This document shows positions 9,462 through 18,571 of a stretch of 64,000 nt of DNA, piece by piece. The notes under the pieces were generated by a model. That model did not search any database. It worked only from the letters and a program-made list of their open reading frames with translations, and was not told the DNA's origin. Location of the stretch: contig NZ_BRZC01000003.1 of NCBI RefSeq assembly GCF_030268005.1, forward strand, positions 62,001 through 126,000, given 5' to 3'. Source of the DNA: Microbacterium arabinogalactanolyticum (GTDB taxonomy: Bacteria; Actinomycetota; Actinomycetes; Actinomycetales; Microbacteriaceae). Made by a program: the position numbers and the translations under genes. Numbering within the stretch: the stretch's first letter is position 1; each line of letters starts with the position of its first letter.

Positions 9462-9476
9462 CTCAGCGTAGGCCGG

Positions 9477-9674
9477 TCACAGGGTCTCGCCCGCCAGGAA
9501 GTGCCAGCCCAGCCACCACCACACCACGATCACGGCGATCCGCACGGACCGGTCCTCGAGCAGCCGGTCGAACAGCTCCGTGACGGTCGCCTCCGCATCC
9601 CGTAGCCGGATGCGCCAGGATGCCAGGATCAGCCCTGCCGCGCAGAGCAGGAAGAACGCGGTGCTGAAGATCAT
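9477..9674 (-). CDS. Small two-segment membrane protein
   Basis: 65 residues: a hydrophobic helix at 4-20 (TAFFLLCAAGLILASW), a charged stretch (RIRLRDAEATVTELFDRLLEDRSVR) and a second helix at 46-61 ending WWWLGWHFL. The start codon overlaps the stop of the upstream gene by four bases (ATGA), indicating translational coupling. It resembles a small conserved actinobacterial family (possibly DUF6186), but I am not certain. The function is unknown. Confidence 0.7.
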   Translation of the reverse strand: MIFSTAFFLLCAAGLILASWRIRLRDAEATVTELFDRLLEDRSVRIAVIVVWWWLGWHFLAGETL

Positions 9675-10252
9675 CCGCTGCGCCGTCCCCTCAGCACCAG
9701 GAACGCGCCGCAGCTGAGCCAGGCGCCGGCGAAGACCGCCTTGCCGAGCTCCGTGTCCAGCAGCGGATCGACGAGGTCGCTCAGCGCGAAGCTCGGCTGC
9801 GTCGGCGCGATCCGGCCGGCGATGAACTGCGCCAGTTCCCACAGGCATCCGGCCACCAGGATCACCGCCCACGCCACGGCGAGCCGTCGCAGCCCGGGCG
9901 TCCAGGCGCGGCGAACGGATGCCGCACCTGGCCAGCTCGCGACCAGCGCGGCGACGCCGGTGACCAGCACCGCGACGATCATTCCGGTGCTGTGCCGCGG
10001 CAGCAGCGCGACCGCCGCCGCGAGCACCGTCGCGGCGAACACGACGAGGTCCGGCCGCGGCCGATGCGCCCCGTGCGACGGAAGCAGGATGCTGCAGCAG
10101 ACGAGCGCGATCGCGACCAGGAACACCGCGGAATCGAACCACTCCCCACGCACGAGCTGGGCGACTCCGATCAGCACCAGGATGACGAGCCAGCACACCA
10201 CCGGCCAGCGCACGGGCGCGCGCCGTGCCGCAGCATCCGATCCACGCTCCAT
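9671..10252 (-). CDS. Integral membrane protein, probably DUF2809-like
   Basis: 193 residues with about five hydrophobic segments (near 20-35, 42-58, 70-85, 92-110, 128-145) and a conserved acidic/polar region GCLWELAQF...SDLVDPLLDTELG before the last helix, which resembles the VanZ/DUF2809-type pattern. No catalytic motif is visible. It forms a coupled pair with the 65-residue gene downstream. The function is unknown. Confidence 0.7.
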   Translation of the reverse strand: MERGSDAAARRAPVRWPVVCWLVILVLIGVAQLVRGEWFDSAVFLVAIALVCCSILLPSHGAHRPRPDLVVFAATVLAAAVALLPRHSTGMIVAVLVTGVAALVASWPGAASVRRAWTPGLRRLAVAWAVILVAGCLWELAQFIAGRIAPTQPSFALSDLVDPLLDTELGKAVFAGAWLSCGAFLVLRGRRSG

Positions 10253-10373
10253 CTCAGCTCCACCCGCATGCTAGTCACCTCGGCGACGCGGCACGAGTCC
10301 CTCTCCCTCGGCCGAGACTTCCGCCAGGTGAAAGGGCCTTTCCGGAACGCGCGAGCGGTGGAAACCTGGACGC

Positions 10374-11504
10374 ATGAGCCTCCCCCGCGACGACATCGAT
10401 CCCGACGGCCTGCTGGAGTACTCGGTGGTCTTCACCGATCGCTCCCTCAACCACATGTCGGCCCGGTTCGTCGGCATCATGCAGCAGACGCTCGCCATCC
10501 TGCGCGAGACCTACGGCGCCGACAGCGCGGCGGTCATCAACGGCGGAGGCAGCTACGCCATGGAGTCCGTCGCCCGTCACCTCGCCACCGGCAGGAAGGC
10601 GCTCGTCGTCCGCAACGGACTGTTCTCCTACCGCTGGTCGCAGATCCTCGACGCCGGATCCATCGCATCCGCCGTCACCGTCTGCCAGGCGCGCCCCGAC
10701 AGCGACGAGCCGCAGGCCGCCTGGAGCCCCGCTCCGATCGACGAGGTCGTCGCTGCGATCCGCGCCGGGCGCCCCGACGTCGTCTTCGCCCCGCACGTCG
10801 AGACCGCCGCGGGCATCCTGCTTCCGGACGACTACGTCAGTGCGCTCGCCGACGCCGTGCACGAGGTGGGCGGCGTGCTCGTGCTGGACTGCATCGCCTC
10901 CGGCGCGATGTGGGTGGACATGCGTGCGCTCGGCGTCGACGTGCTGCTGAGCGCCCCTCAGAAGGGCTGGAGCGGTTCGCCCGGCGTCGGGTTCGTCATG
11001 CTCAGCGAGAAGGGCCGGGATGCTGTGGCATCCGGCACGCCGACCAGCTTCGCCCTCGACCTGAACCGGTGGCTCGCGATCTCGGACGGCTATCGCGACG
11101 GCAGGGCCGGGTACCACGCGACCATGCCCACCGACACCATCGCCCGCAACCTCGCGCAGATGATCGAGACCCGCGACCGCGGCCTGGAGAGCCTCCGCGC
11201 GGCGCAGATCGAACTCGGCACGCGCGTGCGCGCCCTGCTGGCCGAGCGCGGCCTGCCGTCCGTCGCGGCATCCGCCTTCGCCGCACCCAGCGTGGTCGTC
11301 GTGCACACCACCGACGAGGGCCTGCGCACCGGGGCGAAGTTCAAGGCCCAGGGACTGCAGATCGCCGCCGGCGTGCCGCTGCACTGCGACGAGCCGGAGT
11401 CGTTCTCCACGTTCCGGATGGGGCTGTTCGGGCTCGACAAGCTCGGCGACGTCGACGGCACCGTGGCACGTCTGGAGGCGGCACTCGACGCGATGCAGGT
11501 CTGA
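10374..11504 (+). CDS. Class V aminotransferase (alanine-glyoxylate-type)
   Basis: 376 residues, a PLP enzyme of the serine/alanine-glyoxylate aminotransferase family. The PLP-binding lysine lies in LLSAPQKGWSG around residue 199; VLDCIASGAMWVD holds the aspartate that contacts the pyridine nitrogen, and NGGGSYAMESVAR forms the phosphate-binding turn. A C-terminal domain continues to DKLGDVDGTVARLEAALDAM. The exact amino donor and acceptor cannot be told. It stands alone between divergent and co-directional neighbours. Confidence 0.9.
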   Translation: MSLPRDDIDPDGLLEYSVVFTDRSLNHMSARFVGIMQQTLAILRETYGADSAAVINGGGSYAMESVARHLATGRKALVVRNGLFSYRWSQILDAGSIASAVTVCQARPDSDEPQAAWSPAPIDEVVAAIRAGRPDVVFAPHVETAAGILLPDDYVSALADAVHEVGGVLVLDCIASGAMWVDMRALGVDVLLSAPQKGWSGSPGVGFVMLSEKGRDAVASGTPTSFALDLNRWLAISDGYRDGRAGYHATMPTDTIARNLAQMIETRDRGLESLRAAQIELGTRVRALLAERGLPSVAASAFAAPSVVVVHTTDEGLRTGAKFKAQGLQIAAGVPLHCDEPESFSTFRMGLFGLDKLGDVDGTVARLEAALDAMQV

Positions 11505-11585
11505 CGCGTTTTCCACGGCCCCCGCCCGCGCGAAGTCGCACGGAGGTCAATAGAGTGGAGGCCCCTGCAGAGATGGGAGCCGGAG

Positions 11586-12431
11586 ATGTCGGAGAAGATC
11601 GTCGTCGGTGTGACCGACGCACAGGCAAGCCGTCGAGCGGTCGACTGGGCGGTGTCGCGCGCCACCGCACGCGGGCAGTCCATCGAGCTGCTGGGCGTCG
11701 TCGGGGGTGCCATCGGAATGGTCGGCGAGGGCATCGTCATCCAGGCGGCGACCGAAGCCACCGATCAGCTGCTCGCCGAGGTCGCGGACCGGATCCGGGC
11801 CGACGGGCTCACCGTCACGACGCGGACCGCGCTCGGCGACCCGGTCTCGACGCTCATCGAGGCATCCGAGCACGCGGCTCTGCTGGTGATCGGCAGCGAC
11901 TACCGGGGCCCGGGCCAGGGACCTGCACGCGGATCGCACGGCATCCGCATCGCCGCCGGCTCGCACTGCCCTGTCGTGGTGGTTCCCGACTTCGACCTGG
12001 AGGACGGGCGCCGCGGAGTGGTCGTCGGCGTCGACGGATCGCCGGTCTCCGAAGACGCGATTGCGTTCGCCGCGGCGGAGGCGGATCGTCTCGGAGAACC
12101 GCTCACCGCCGTGATCGTCTGGACCCCGATCGCCGCTCCCCGCAACGCGCTGATGACCACATCCGCCGGCTACCGCCAGGGGATGGAGCAGGCGTCCCGC
12201 GAGGCGCTCTCGCTGTCGCTGGCGGGCCTGCGCAGCCAGTACCCGGGCCTCGAGATCGTGGAGGCCGTCGCGGAGGGATTCCCTTCCGCGGTCATCAACG
12301 ACCTCGCCGAGGAAGCGCGACTCACGGTCGTCGGGAGCCGAGGCCACGGCATCGTGCGCCGCTTCCTGCTCGGGTCGATCAGTCACGAGGTGCTGCAGCG
12401 GCTCGCATCCGTCACGGCCGTGGTGCGCTGA
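11586..12431 (+). CDS. Universal stress protein, tandem UspA domains
   Basis: 281 residues made of two Usp domains (about 1-137 and 142-281). The second domain has the ATP-binding signature GSRGHGIVRRFLLGSIS; the first has a degenerate version (GSDYRGPGQGPARGSHG). Both begin with a VVGV-D strand. Tandem Usp proteins are common in actinobacteria and bind ATP under stress or hypoxia. A ribosome site (GGGAGCCGGAG) precedes the ATG. Confidence 0.93.
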   Translation: MSEKIVVGVTDAQASRRAVDWAVSRATARGQSIELLGVVGGAIGMVGEGIVIQAATEATDQLLAEVADRIRADGLTVTTRTALGDPVSTLIEASEHAALLVIGSDYRGPGQGPARGSHGIRIAAGSHCPVVVVPDFDLEDGRRGVVVGVDGSPVSEDAIAFAAAEADRLGEPLTAVIVWTPIAAPRNALMTTSAGYRQGMEQASREALSLSLAGLRSQYPGLEIVEAVAEGFPSAVINDLAEEARLTVVGSRGHGIVRRFLLGSISHEVLQRLASVTAVVR

Positions 12432-12440
12432 CGGCGGCGC

Positions 12441-13562
12441 TCAGCCGACGGATGCCAGGGCGTGCGGCGCGTTGTTGAGCCGCACGCACCCGTTCGCGGT
12501 CACCACCACGATGTCCTCGATGCGGGCGCCCCACTCGCCCGGGAAGTAGATGCCCGGCTCGATGCTGAAGGCCATGCCCTCGCGCAGCGGAAGGTCGTTG
12601 CCCGGCGCGATGTACGGCTCCTCGTGCACCGAGACGCCGATGCCGTGACCGGTGCGGTGCAGGAACGCCTCACCGAGTCCGGCATCCGCCAGCACCTGCC
12701 GTGCCGCGGCGTCGACCTCGTGCGCGGTCACGCCGGGACGCACCGCGTCCACCGCGGCCTGCTGCGCGCGGACGAGCACCGCGATGCGCTCGGCCTGCTC
12801 CGCGGTGGGCGAACCGACCACGTACGTGCGCGTGCTGTCGGAGTTGTAGCCGCTCGGCACCGCCCCGCCGATGTCGACCACGACCACGTCGCCGTCCTCG
12901 ATCACCCGATCCGAGACCTCGTGGTGCGGATCGGCGCCGTTCGGGCCGGAGCCCACGATCACGAACTCCACGGTCTCGTGTCCCTCAGCCCTGATCGCCT
13001 CGGCGATGTCGGCCGCCACCTCGCGCTCGGTGCGCCCCGCGCGCAGCCAATCCGCCACCCGACGATGCACGGCGTCGATGGCGTCGCCGGCCCGGCGCAG
13101 CTCCGCGACCTCGTCGGCATCCTTGATCATGCGACCCTCGCGCAGCACGGGCGTCGCCAGCTCGAGCCGGGCGTCCACCCGATCCCCGATCGGGATCACG
13201 TGCAGTGCGGGGAGGGCATCCGACACCGCGATCCTCCCGCCCGCCGCGGGCAGCGCGCCGACGACCAGCGCATAGGGATCCTCGCCGTCGACCCAGTCGG
13301 CGATCCGCACGCCCAGCTCGCCCGCCGCGGTGTCGCGCACCTTCGCGAGCTCCATGCGCGGCACGACGATCGTCGGCTCGAACCCGGGGCCCAGCACCAC
13401 GGCCGTGAGGCGCTCGATCGTGTCGCCCTCCACACCCAGCAGATAGCGCAGGTCGGGGCCGGGACCCACGATCACGGCGTCGATGCCGGCTTCGGCGGCC
13501 AGGGCTCCGGCCCGCTCGAGGCGGGCGGCGTAGACGGATGCGGGGAAGGGAAGCGAACTCAC
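12441..13562 (-). CDS. M24 family metallopeptidase (Xaa-Pro aminopeptidase type)
   Basis: About 373 residues. The creatinase-like N-terminal domain is followed by the pita-bread catalytic domain with dinuclear metal ligands: Asp in VVVDIGGA, Asp in NSDSTRTYVVG, His in HRTGHGIGVSVHEEP, Glu in FSIEPGIYFPG and Glu in RIEDIVVV. These enzymes remove an N-terminal residue before proline. The start is taken as the GTG at 13562 (VSSLPFPASVYAARL), since creatinase-type N-termini begin close to this segment; a GTG nine bases upstream is also possible. Convergent with the Usp gene. Confidence 0.92.
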   Translation of the reverse strand: MSSLPFPASVYAARLERAGALAAEAGIDAVIVGPGPDLRYLLGVEGDTIERLTAVVLGPGFEPTIVVPRMELAKVRDTAAGELGVRIADWVDGEDPYALVVGALPAAGGRIAVSDALPALHVIPIGDRVDARLELATPVLREGRMIKDADEVAELRRAGDAIDAVHRRVADWLRAGRTEREVAADIAEAIRAEGHETVEFVIVGSGPNGADPHHEVSDRVIEDGDVVVVDIGGAVPSGYNSDSTRTYVVGSPTAEQAERIAVLVRAQQAAVDAVRPGVTAHEVDAAARQVLADAGLGEAFLHRTGHGIGVSVHEEPYIAPGNDLPLREGMAFSIEPGIYFPGEWGARIEDIVVVTANGCVRLNNAPHALASVG

Positions 13563-13602
13563 GCGCTCCACGCTACCGCCGCATCCGCACGCAGGACAGG
13601 TG

Positions 13603-14058
13603 TCAGGACGCCGCGATCCGCACGCGCTCTGCCAGGAAGGCGAGCTGCTCGGCGCCCAGCGCGGTGACCGCATATGCGGTGGGCCAGATCGCGCCATCGT
13701 CGAGGTTCGCGGCCTGCTCGAACTCGAAGGTGGAGTAGCGCACCTTGAACTTGGAGCGCGGCTTGTAGAAGCACACCACCTTGCCGGCTTCGTTCGCGTA
13801 CGCCGGCATGCCGTAGTACGTGCGCGGCACCAGATGCGGGGCGGCCTCCCCGACCATCGCGTGCAGCGCCTCTCCGAGCGCCCGGTCGTCGTCCGGCATG
13901 TCGGCCAGCTTCGCGCGGACCTCGGCCTCGCCCTCCCGACGCACCTCGTCCGGATCCTTCTTCGCCCGCGAACGGGCCGTGCGGCGCTCGCTCGACGCCG
14001 CCTTCATCGCCGCGCGCTCCTCGTCCGAGAACACCACGGTCTTGTCCTGCTCAGCCAT
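13603..14058 (-). CDS. DUF1801 / YdhG-like protein
   Basis: 151 residues. A charged N-terminal part (ERRTARSRAKKDPDEVRREGEAEV) leads into a domain with RTYYGMPAYANEAGKVVCFYKPRSKFKVRYSTFEF, the pattern of the DUF1801 / iron-chaperone-like (YdhG, YjbR neighbourhood) fold. The family's molecular role is unclear. The ATG at 14058 has a good AAGGAGG site; longer in-frame versions are not supported. Confidence 0.8.
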   Translation of the reverse strand: MAEQDKTVVFSDEERAAMKAASSERRTARSRAKKDPDEVRREGEAEVRAKLADMPDDDRALGEALHAMVGEAAPHLVPRTYYGMPAYANEAGKVVCFYKPRSKFKVRYSTFEFEQAANLDDGAIWPTAYAVTALGAEQLAFLAERVRIAAS

Positions 14059-14202
14059 GTCGGCCTCCTTCGTGTCTGATCCCACGCTAGAAGCCACGTC
14101 GTCACCGCGCTTCTCGATTCCTGATCGGATGCCACGGCCCGCCCGGACTCCGCATGGCGGGACGCCCGGGATGCACGCGGGAACCGGCGCTACTGTGAAT
14201 CC

Positions 14203-14625
14203 ATGGATCTGCGCGTCGCCGCCTACGCCGTCGTCACCGACGATGAGGACCGCATCCTGCTCGCACGCTGGACCGAGGGGCGCCGCGTCGCCTGGACCAT
14301 GCCGGGCGGAGGACTCGAGGAGGGCGAGGACCCCGAGGTCGCGGTGCGGCGTGAACTGCGCGAGGAGACCGGCTTCCACATCGAGACGACCGAGCTGCTC
14401 GGCATCCACTCCCGCGTCATCCCCGGCTCTCAGCGCGTGCACCGGGAGCGCACACCGCTGCACACCATCCGCATCGTGTACCGGGCCGAGATCACGGGTG
14501 GGCGGCTGCGCTTCGAGCAGAACGGGTCCACCGACATGGCGGCGTGGTTCACGATCCCTGAGGTGGCGGAGCTGCAGCGCGTGAAGCTCGTGGACATCGC
14601 GCTGCGGATGGCTGGAATCATCTAG
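14203..14625 (+). CDS. NUDIX hydrolase
   Basis: 140 residues with a complete NUDIX box GGGLEEGEDPEVAVRRELREETGF at about residues 34-57. The start ATG at 14203 is preceded six bases away by TACTGT, a plausible -10 element, so the transcript may be leaderless. The substrate is unknown. The next gene begins 33 bases downstream on the same strand. Confidence 0.9.
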   Translation: MDLRVAAYAVVTDDEDRILLARWTEGRRVAWTMPGGGLEEGEDPEVAVRRELREETGFHIETTELLGIHSRVIPGSQRVHRERTPLHTIRIVYRAEITGGRLRFEQNGSTDMAAWFTIPEVAELQRVKLVDIALRMAGII

Positions 14626-14658
14626 TCATCAGACAACCGGGTGGGTCAGAATGGGGAG

Positions 14659-15846
14659 ATGGTCGACAAGCTCTCCCCCGTCTCCGCCGTCCGCAACGTC
14701 CGTCCCTGGGGCGGTGAGCTCAGCGACATCCTCATCGACGGCGCCACGATCTCGCAGGTCGTCGCGGCGTCCGGTGCTCCGATCGGCGACGGTGAGATCG
14801 ACGGCCGCGGCCTGCTCGCCATCCCCGGCATCGTCAACACCCACGCCCACATCGACAAGTCGTGGTGGGGCCTGCCGTGGCAGTCCTACGGGGGCGTCCG
14901 CAGCACCGACGGACGCATCCAGCACGAGCGCGCGCACCGCGACGAGCTCGGCATCCCCAGCGTCGAGATCACCTCGCGCGTGCTGGCCGAGTTCGTCAAG
15001 CATGGCACCACCGCCATCCGCAGCCATGTCGACGTCGACCTCGGACTCGGCCAGCGCGGCATCGAGGCCGTGCGCGAGGCCGTCGCCGCCTATGAGGGCG
15101 GAATCGCCTGCGAGATCGTCGCGTTCCCGCAGGACGGCGTGCTGCGCCGCCCGGGGGTGCTGGAGCTGCTCGCGGATGCCGCGAAGGCCGGCGCCGAGCA
15201 CATCGGCGGCCTCGACCCGGCCGGCATCGACAAGGACCCGGTCGGACAGATCGACGCGATCTTCGCCCTCGCCGCCGAGCACGGTGTGGGCATCGACATC
15301 CATCTGCACGACGGCGGATCGCTGGGCGCCTTCCAGTTCGACCTCATCATCGACCGCACCCAGAAGCTGGGTCTGCAGGGCCGGGTCAACATCGCGCACG
15401 GTTTCGCGATCGTGGATGCCGACGACGCGCGCCGCCACGACCTGCTGCAGCAGATGGGCGAGCTCGGCATCTCCATGACCACCGTCGCCCCGCTGCGGAT
15501 GAAGCAGTTCGGCCTGCACGAGTTCGCCGAGGCCGGCGTGCGCTTCGGCTTCGGCACCGACGGCATCCGCGACCTGTGGGGCCCCTACGGCACCGGCGAC
15601 ACCATGGGCATCGCCTGGCAGTTCGCGCGCAGCTCCGGCGTCGTCTACGACGACGATCTGCGTCGCGTCGTCGAGCTGGCGACCTCGCTGGGCGCACCGT
15701 TCGCGGGCGTGGAGAAGAACGACCTCACCCCCGGGTCGCGAGCGGATGTCGTGCTCGTCGACTCCGAGAACACCATGGACGTGCTCGTGCGCACGCTCCC
15801 CCGCGAGGTCACCGTCGGCGGTGGCAAGCTGCTGTATCAGCGCTGA
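14659..15846 (+). CDS. Cytosine deaminase-like amidohydrolase
   Basis: 395 residues of the amidohydrolase superfamily. Metal ligands are His62 and His64 in NTHAHIDKSWWG (the HxHxDK form is typical of cytosine deaminase relatives), His in DIHLHDGG, His in NIAHGFAI and Asp in GTDGIRDLWGP. The C-terminal beta sandwich includes GSRADVVLVDSENTMDVLV. It probably deaminates a pyrimidine, a creatinine-like ring or a related amide; the substrate cannot be settled by reading. The ATG at 14659 is preferred over a GTG 18 bases upstream. Confidence 0.88.
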   Translation: MVDKLSPVSAVRNVRPWGGELSDILIDGATISQVVAASGAPIGDGEIDGRGLLAIPGIVNTHAHIDKSWWGLPWQSYGGVRSTDGRIQHERAHRDELGIPSVEITSRVLAEFVKHGTTAIRSHVDVDLGLGQRGIEAVREAVAAYEGGIACEIVAFPQDGVLRRPGVLELLADAAKAGAEHIGGLDPAGIDKDPVGQIDAIFALAAEHGVGIDIHLHDGGSLGAFQFDLIIDRTQKLGLQGRVNIAHGFAIVDADDARRHDLLQQMGELGISMTTVAPLRMKQFGLHEFAEAGVRFGFGTDGIRDLWGPYGTGDTMGIAWQFARSSGVVYDDDLRRVVELATSLGAPFAGVEKNDLTPGSRADVVLVDSENTMDVLVRTLPREVTVGGGKLLYQR

Positions 15847-15849
15847 CGG

Positions 15850-16332
15850 TCAGTCGCGGGGCTGTTCGGGCTCGGAGATGTCGGCGACCGTGGCGCCGTA
15901 GGCGCGGATGAGGTCGTCGGCGTCCACGAACAGGCTGTACCCGTGTGCGCCCGCGCCCATGGCGATGCGACGGCCGACGATGGTCTGGTCGGCGAACACC
16001 GGCCAGTCGGTGGTGCTGCCGATGGGAACGATGGTGCCGCGCTCGTAGCCGGTCGCGGCCAGCGCCAGCTCGGGTTCGGGCAGGCGCAGCTTGTTCACGC
16101 CGACGGTCGCGCGCAGCTTGGGCCACGAGATCGACCGCCCGCCGGGCACCAGGGCGAACAGGTAGGTGTCATCCGAGCGCTTGACCACCAGCGTCTTGAC
16201 GATGTCGGATGGCTGCAGGCCGAGCAGCTCGGCTGCCTCGTGCAGGCTGCGGGCGGCAGGACGCTCGCGGATCTCGATCTCGAGTCCGCGAGCGGATGCT
16301 GCTGCCCGAACCCGCTCGTGCGGGTCGGCCAT
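15850..16332 (-). CDS. YbaK/EbsC-type aminoacyl-tRNA editing protein
   Basis: 160 residues with the YbaK/ProX fold pattern: EAAELLGLQPSDIVKTLVVKRSDDTYLFALVPGG with the conserved Lys46, then YERGTIVPIGS and GAGAHGYSLFVDADDL. The family removes wrongly attached amino acids (for example Cys or Ala from tRNA-Pro). The start ATG at 16332 follows two bases after the stop of the upstream minus-strand gene, so they are probably co-transcribed. Confidence 0.9.
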   Translation of the reverse strand: MADPHERVRAAASARGLEIEIRERPAARSLHEAAELLGLQPSDIVKTLVVKRSDDTYLFALVPGGRSISWPKLRATVGVNKLRLPEPELALAATGYERGTIVPIGSTTDWPVFADQTIVGRRIAMGAGAHGYSLFVDADDLIRAYGATVADISEPEQPRD

Positions 16333-16334
16333 GC

Positions 16335-16829
16335 TCAGGCGTTCGGCGTCGACAGCGGGTCGTCCGCGACCCACAGCTCGTCGTCCGCGCGCAGCGCCTG
16401 CCAGGCGGCCACGACCACGCCGATCGCCGCGGCGGCGCCGAGGACCAGTGCCACGACGGAGCCGAGTCCCATGGTCTTCTTCTTCGGTGCCGGTCGGTGC
16501 CCGATGCCCAGGTCGTAGCGCTTCTGATTGGCGACGTCCCACGCCGAGAGCGCGGTGCCGACGACGCCGCCCACGATCGGGACGACCTTGTCGTCGACGA
16601 CGTGCTTGCCGATCTTCAGCCCGCGGTCGACCGTCGGGGCGACCTTGCGGCTGTAGGCGTCCTGCACGACCGGCACGACCTGCTCACGGTTGAAGTTGCC
16701 GAGCTGGCGGCCCGCCTCGCGGGCGATGTCCGCGGCGTGGCCGACGAGCACCTGCTGCGCCTCCCACAGCTGTCCTGCATCATCCTGAAGCTTGCGCAGT
16801 TCCTTCTTGCGCTTGCGGCTGAGGTTCAC
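16335..16829 (-). CDS. Hypothetical membrane-anchored protein
   Basis: 164 residues. A very basic N-terminus (NLSRKRKKELRK) leads to an amphipathic helical region up to about residue 75, a glycine-rich segment, and a hydrophobic helix at about 122-141 (LGSVVALVLGAAAAIGVVVA) near the C-terminus with a short polar tail (DDELWVADDPLSTPNA). I do not recognise the family. It shares an operon with the tRNA-editing protein and diverges from ppiA. Confidence 0.75.
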   Translation of the reverse strand: MNLSRKRKKELRKLQDDAGQLWEAQQVLVGHAADIAREAGRQLGNFNREQVVPVVQDAYSRKVAPTVDRGLKIGKHVVDDKVVPIVGGVVGTALSAWDVANQKRYDLGIGHRPAPKKKTMGLGSVVALVLGAAAAIGVVVAAWQALRADDELWVADDPLSTPNA

Positions 16830-16966
16830 GTTGCTCTCCCGTCGGTCGGAGTCCGTTCGTGTTCATCTTGCCATGCGAGGCTGGATGCGGGCAGGGATCT
16901 GGCGCTGACGGCGAACATCTGCGATCATGCCAGCCCGGTCAGAGGTCGCTCTGCGAGAATGTCACC

Positions 16967-17524
16967 ATGCCTCACGCTTCTCACGTCGCAACCCTGCACA
17001 CCAACCACGGCGACATCGTCGTCAACCTGTTCGGCGACCACGCCCCGAACACGGTCGCCAACTTCGTCGGCCTGGCCGACGGCACCAAGGACTGGACGCA
17101 CCCCGCCACCGGCAAGCCCGGCGAGGGCCCCCTGTACAAGGACGTCATCTTCCACCGCATCATCCCCAACTTCATGATCCAGGGCGGCGACCCGCTCGGT
17201 CAGGGTGTCGGCGGCCCCGGCTACAACTTCAACGACGAGATCAACATGGAGCTGAACTTCAACGAGCCCTACATCCTCGCCATGGCGAACGCCGGCCTGC
17301 GCCGCAACGCCATCACCGGACAGGTCGAGGGCACCAACGGTTCGCAGTTCTTCATCACCACCGACCCGACCCCCTGGCTGCAGGGCAAGCACACGATCTT
17401 CGGCGCCGTCGCCGACGAGGCCTCCAAGGCCGTCGTCGACGCCATCTCGGCCGTGCCGACCGCCGCGGGCGACCGCCCGATCGAGCCGGTCGTGCTGCAG
17501 TCGATCGACATCGTCCAGGCCTGA
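16967..17524 (+). CDS. ppiA: Cyclophilin-type peptidyl-prolyl cis-trans isomerase
   Basis: 185 residues, a cytoplasmic cyclophilin without signal peptide. Active-site motifs are FHRIIPNFMIQGGDPLGQGVGGPGY, GTNGSQFFIT and HTIFG. The start at 16967 (MPHASHVATLHTNHGDIVV) follows a GAGAAT -10-like element five bases upstream. The rhomboid gene starts 18 bases after the stop, as in other actinobacteria. Confidence 0.95.
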   Translation: MPHASHVATLHTNHGDIVVNLFGDHAPNTVANFVGLADGTKDWTHPATGKPGEGPLYKDVIFHRIIPNFMIQGGDPLGQGVGGPGYNFNDEINMELNFNEPYILAMANAGLRRNAITGQVEGTNGSQFFITTDPTPWLQGKHTIFGAVADEASKAVVDAISAVPTAAGDRPIEPVVLQSIDIVQA

Positions 17525-17542
17525 GAGCGCGAGCCGATCCGG

Positions 17543-18424
17543 ATGACGAACCCAGAGTTCACGAGCAATCGCGACAACTTCTGCTACCGGCATCCGGATC
17601 GGCAGAGCTTCGTGCTCTGCCAGCGCTGCATGCGCACCATCTGCCCGGAATGCCAGACGCAGGGACCCGTCGGTGTCATCTGCCCGGAGTGCATGAAGGC
17701 GCAGCGCAAGGCGGAGTCCCCCGCCCAGCGCCGCGCCCGTCGCGCCTGGGGCCGCGGTCCCGTCGCCATGGCCGGCCGCGGCGGCCGGCCGATCGTCACC
17801 TACGTGCTGCTGGCGATCACCACGGCCATCGGCCTGCTGCAGCTGCTTCCGGGCGTCGGGGCGCAGATCACCAGTGCGCTGCTGTTCAACGCCGTCTACC
17901 TCTATCCCGACCTCTCCGGCTTCCCGTTCGAACCGTGGCGCCTGCTCACCTCGGTGTTCGTGCACGGCGGCATCCTACACCTCGGGCTCAACATGCTCGC
18001 CCTGTGGATGCTGGGTCAGACCCTCGAGCCGATGCTCGGCCGCGGCCGGTACCTCGCGCTGTATCTCATCAGCGGTCTGGGCGGCTCGGTCGCCGTCGCG
18101 CTCATGGCGCCGGGCACCTCGACGGTCGGCGCGTCGGGCGCGCTGTTCGGCATGATGGCAGCCCTGCTCATCATCGGGCGCCACATCGGCGCCAACGTCA
18201 CCGGCATCCTCGTGGTGCTGGCCATCAACTTCGCCTATGGCTTCATCGTGTCCGGCATCGCCTGGCAGGCCCACCTGGGCGGCCTGATCGTCGGCGCCCT
18301 CATCGCGCTGATCTACATCAACACCAAGCGCCGCGACCAGCGCACCTGGCAGATCGTCCTGCTCTCGGTACTCACAGTCCTGGTGCTCGGAGTCGCCGTC
18401 GCAGGCAACTGGATTCTCGCTTAA
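17543..18424 (+). CDS. Rhomboid family intramembrane serine protease with N-terminal zinc ribbon
   Basis: 293 residues. Residues 13-53 hold a B-box-like cysteine cluster (CYRHPDRQSFVLCQRCMRT, CPEC, CPEC) that should bind zinc. A basic linker follows, then six hydrophobic segments. The catalytic dyad is Ser198 in GASGALFG and His244 in WQAHLGG; HGGILHLGLNM is the conserved loop before the second helix. This architecture is typical of actinobacterial rhomboids; substrates are unknown. It sits directly before the crgA / sortase / kinase cluster. Confidence 0.93.
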   Translation: MTNPEFTSNRDNFCYRHPDRQSFVLCQRCMRTICPECQTQGPVGVICPECMKAQRKAESPAQRRARRAWGRGPVAMAGRGGRPIVTYVLLAITTAIGLLQLLPGVGAQITSALLFNAVYLYPDLSGFPFEPWRLLTSVFVHGGILHLGLNMLALWMLGQTLEPMLGRGRYLALYLISGLGGSVAVALMAPGTSTVGASGALFGMMAALLIIGRHIGANVTGILVVLAINFAYGFIVSGIAWQAHLGGLIVGALIALIYINTKRRDQRTWQIVLLSVLTVLVLGVAVAGNWILA

Positions 18425-18540
18425 GGCTGATCAACGGTTGTTAACAGGGTTATCCCCCTGTGTGAATAACACCGGTGTAATTCTCCCCAGCCTGTGGATA
18501 ACTCTGGGGAGAACCCCTGTGGAAAGCTGTGGGCGGATGC
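18425..18540. other. DnaA-box-like cluster in non-coding DNA
   Basis: This AT-richer stretch contains TGTGGATAA (18493-18501, the exact complement of the consensus box TTATCCACA), TTATCCCCC (18450-18458), and the box-like strings GTGTGAATAAC and CTGTGGAAAGCTGTGGG. It may be a DnaA-binding site outside oriC, or a run of similar words upstream of nothing. No gene is visible on either strand. Confidence 0.4.
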
Positions 18541-18571
18541 TGGGGCGGGCGCAGAGATGTCATGGGTTGCC

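Noticed and set aside
9992..12478. An 828-codon plus-strand frame
   Set aside because: Arg/Gly-rich nonsense overlapping the real aminotransferase and stress-protein genes in another frame.
18425..18540. Chromosomal origin (oriC)
   Set aside because: Only a few box-like words; dnaA and dnaN, which flank oriC in actinobacteria, are not here.
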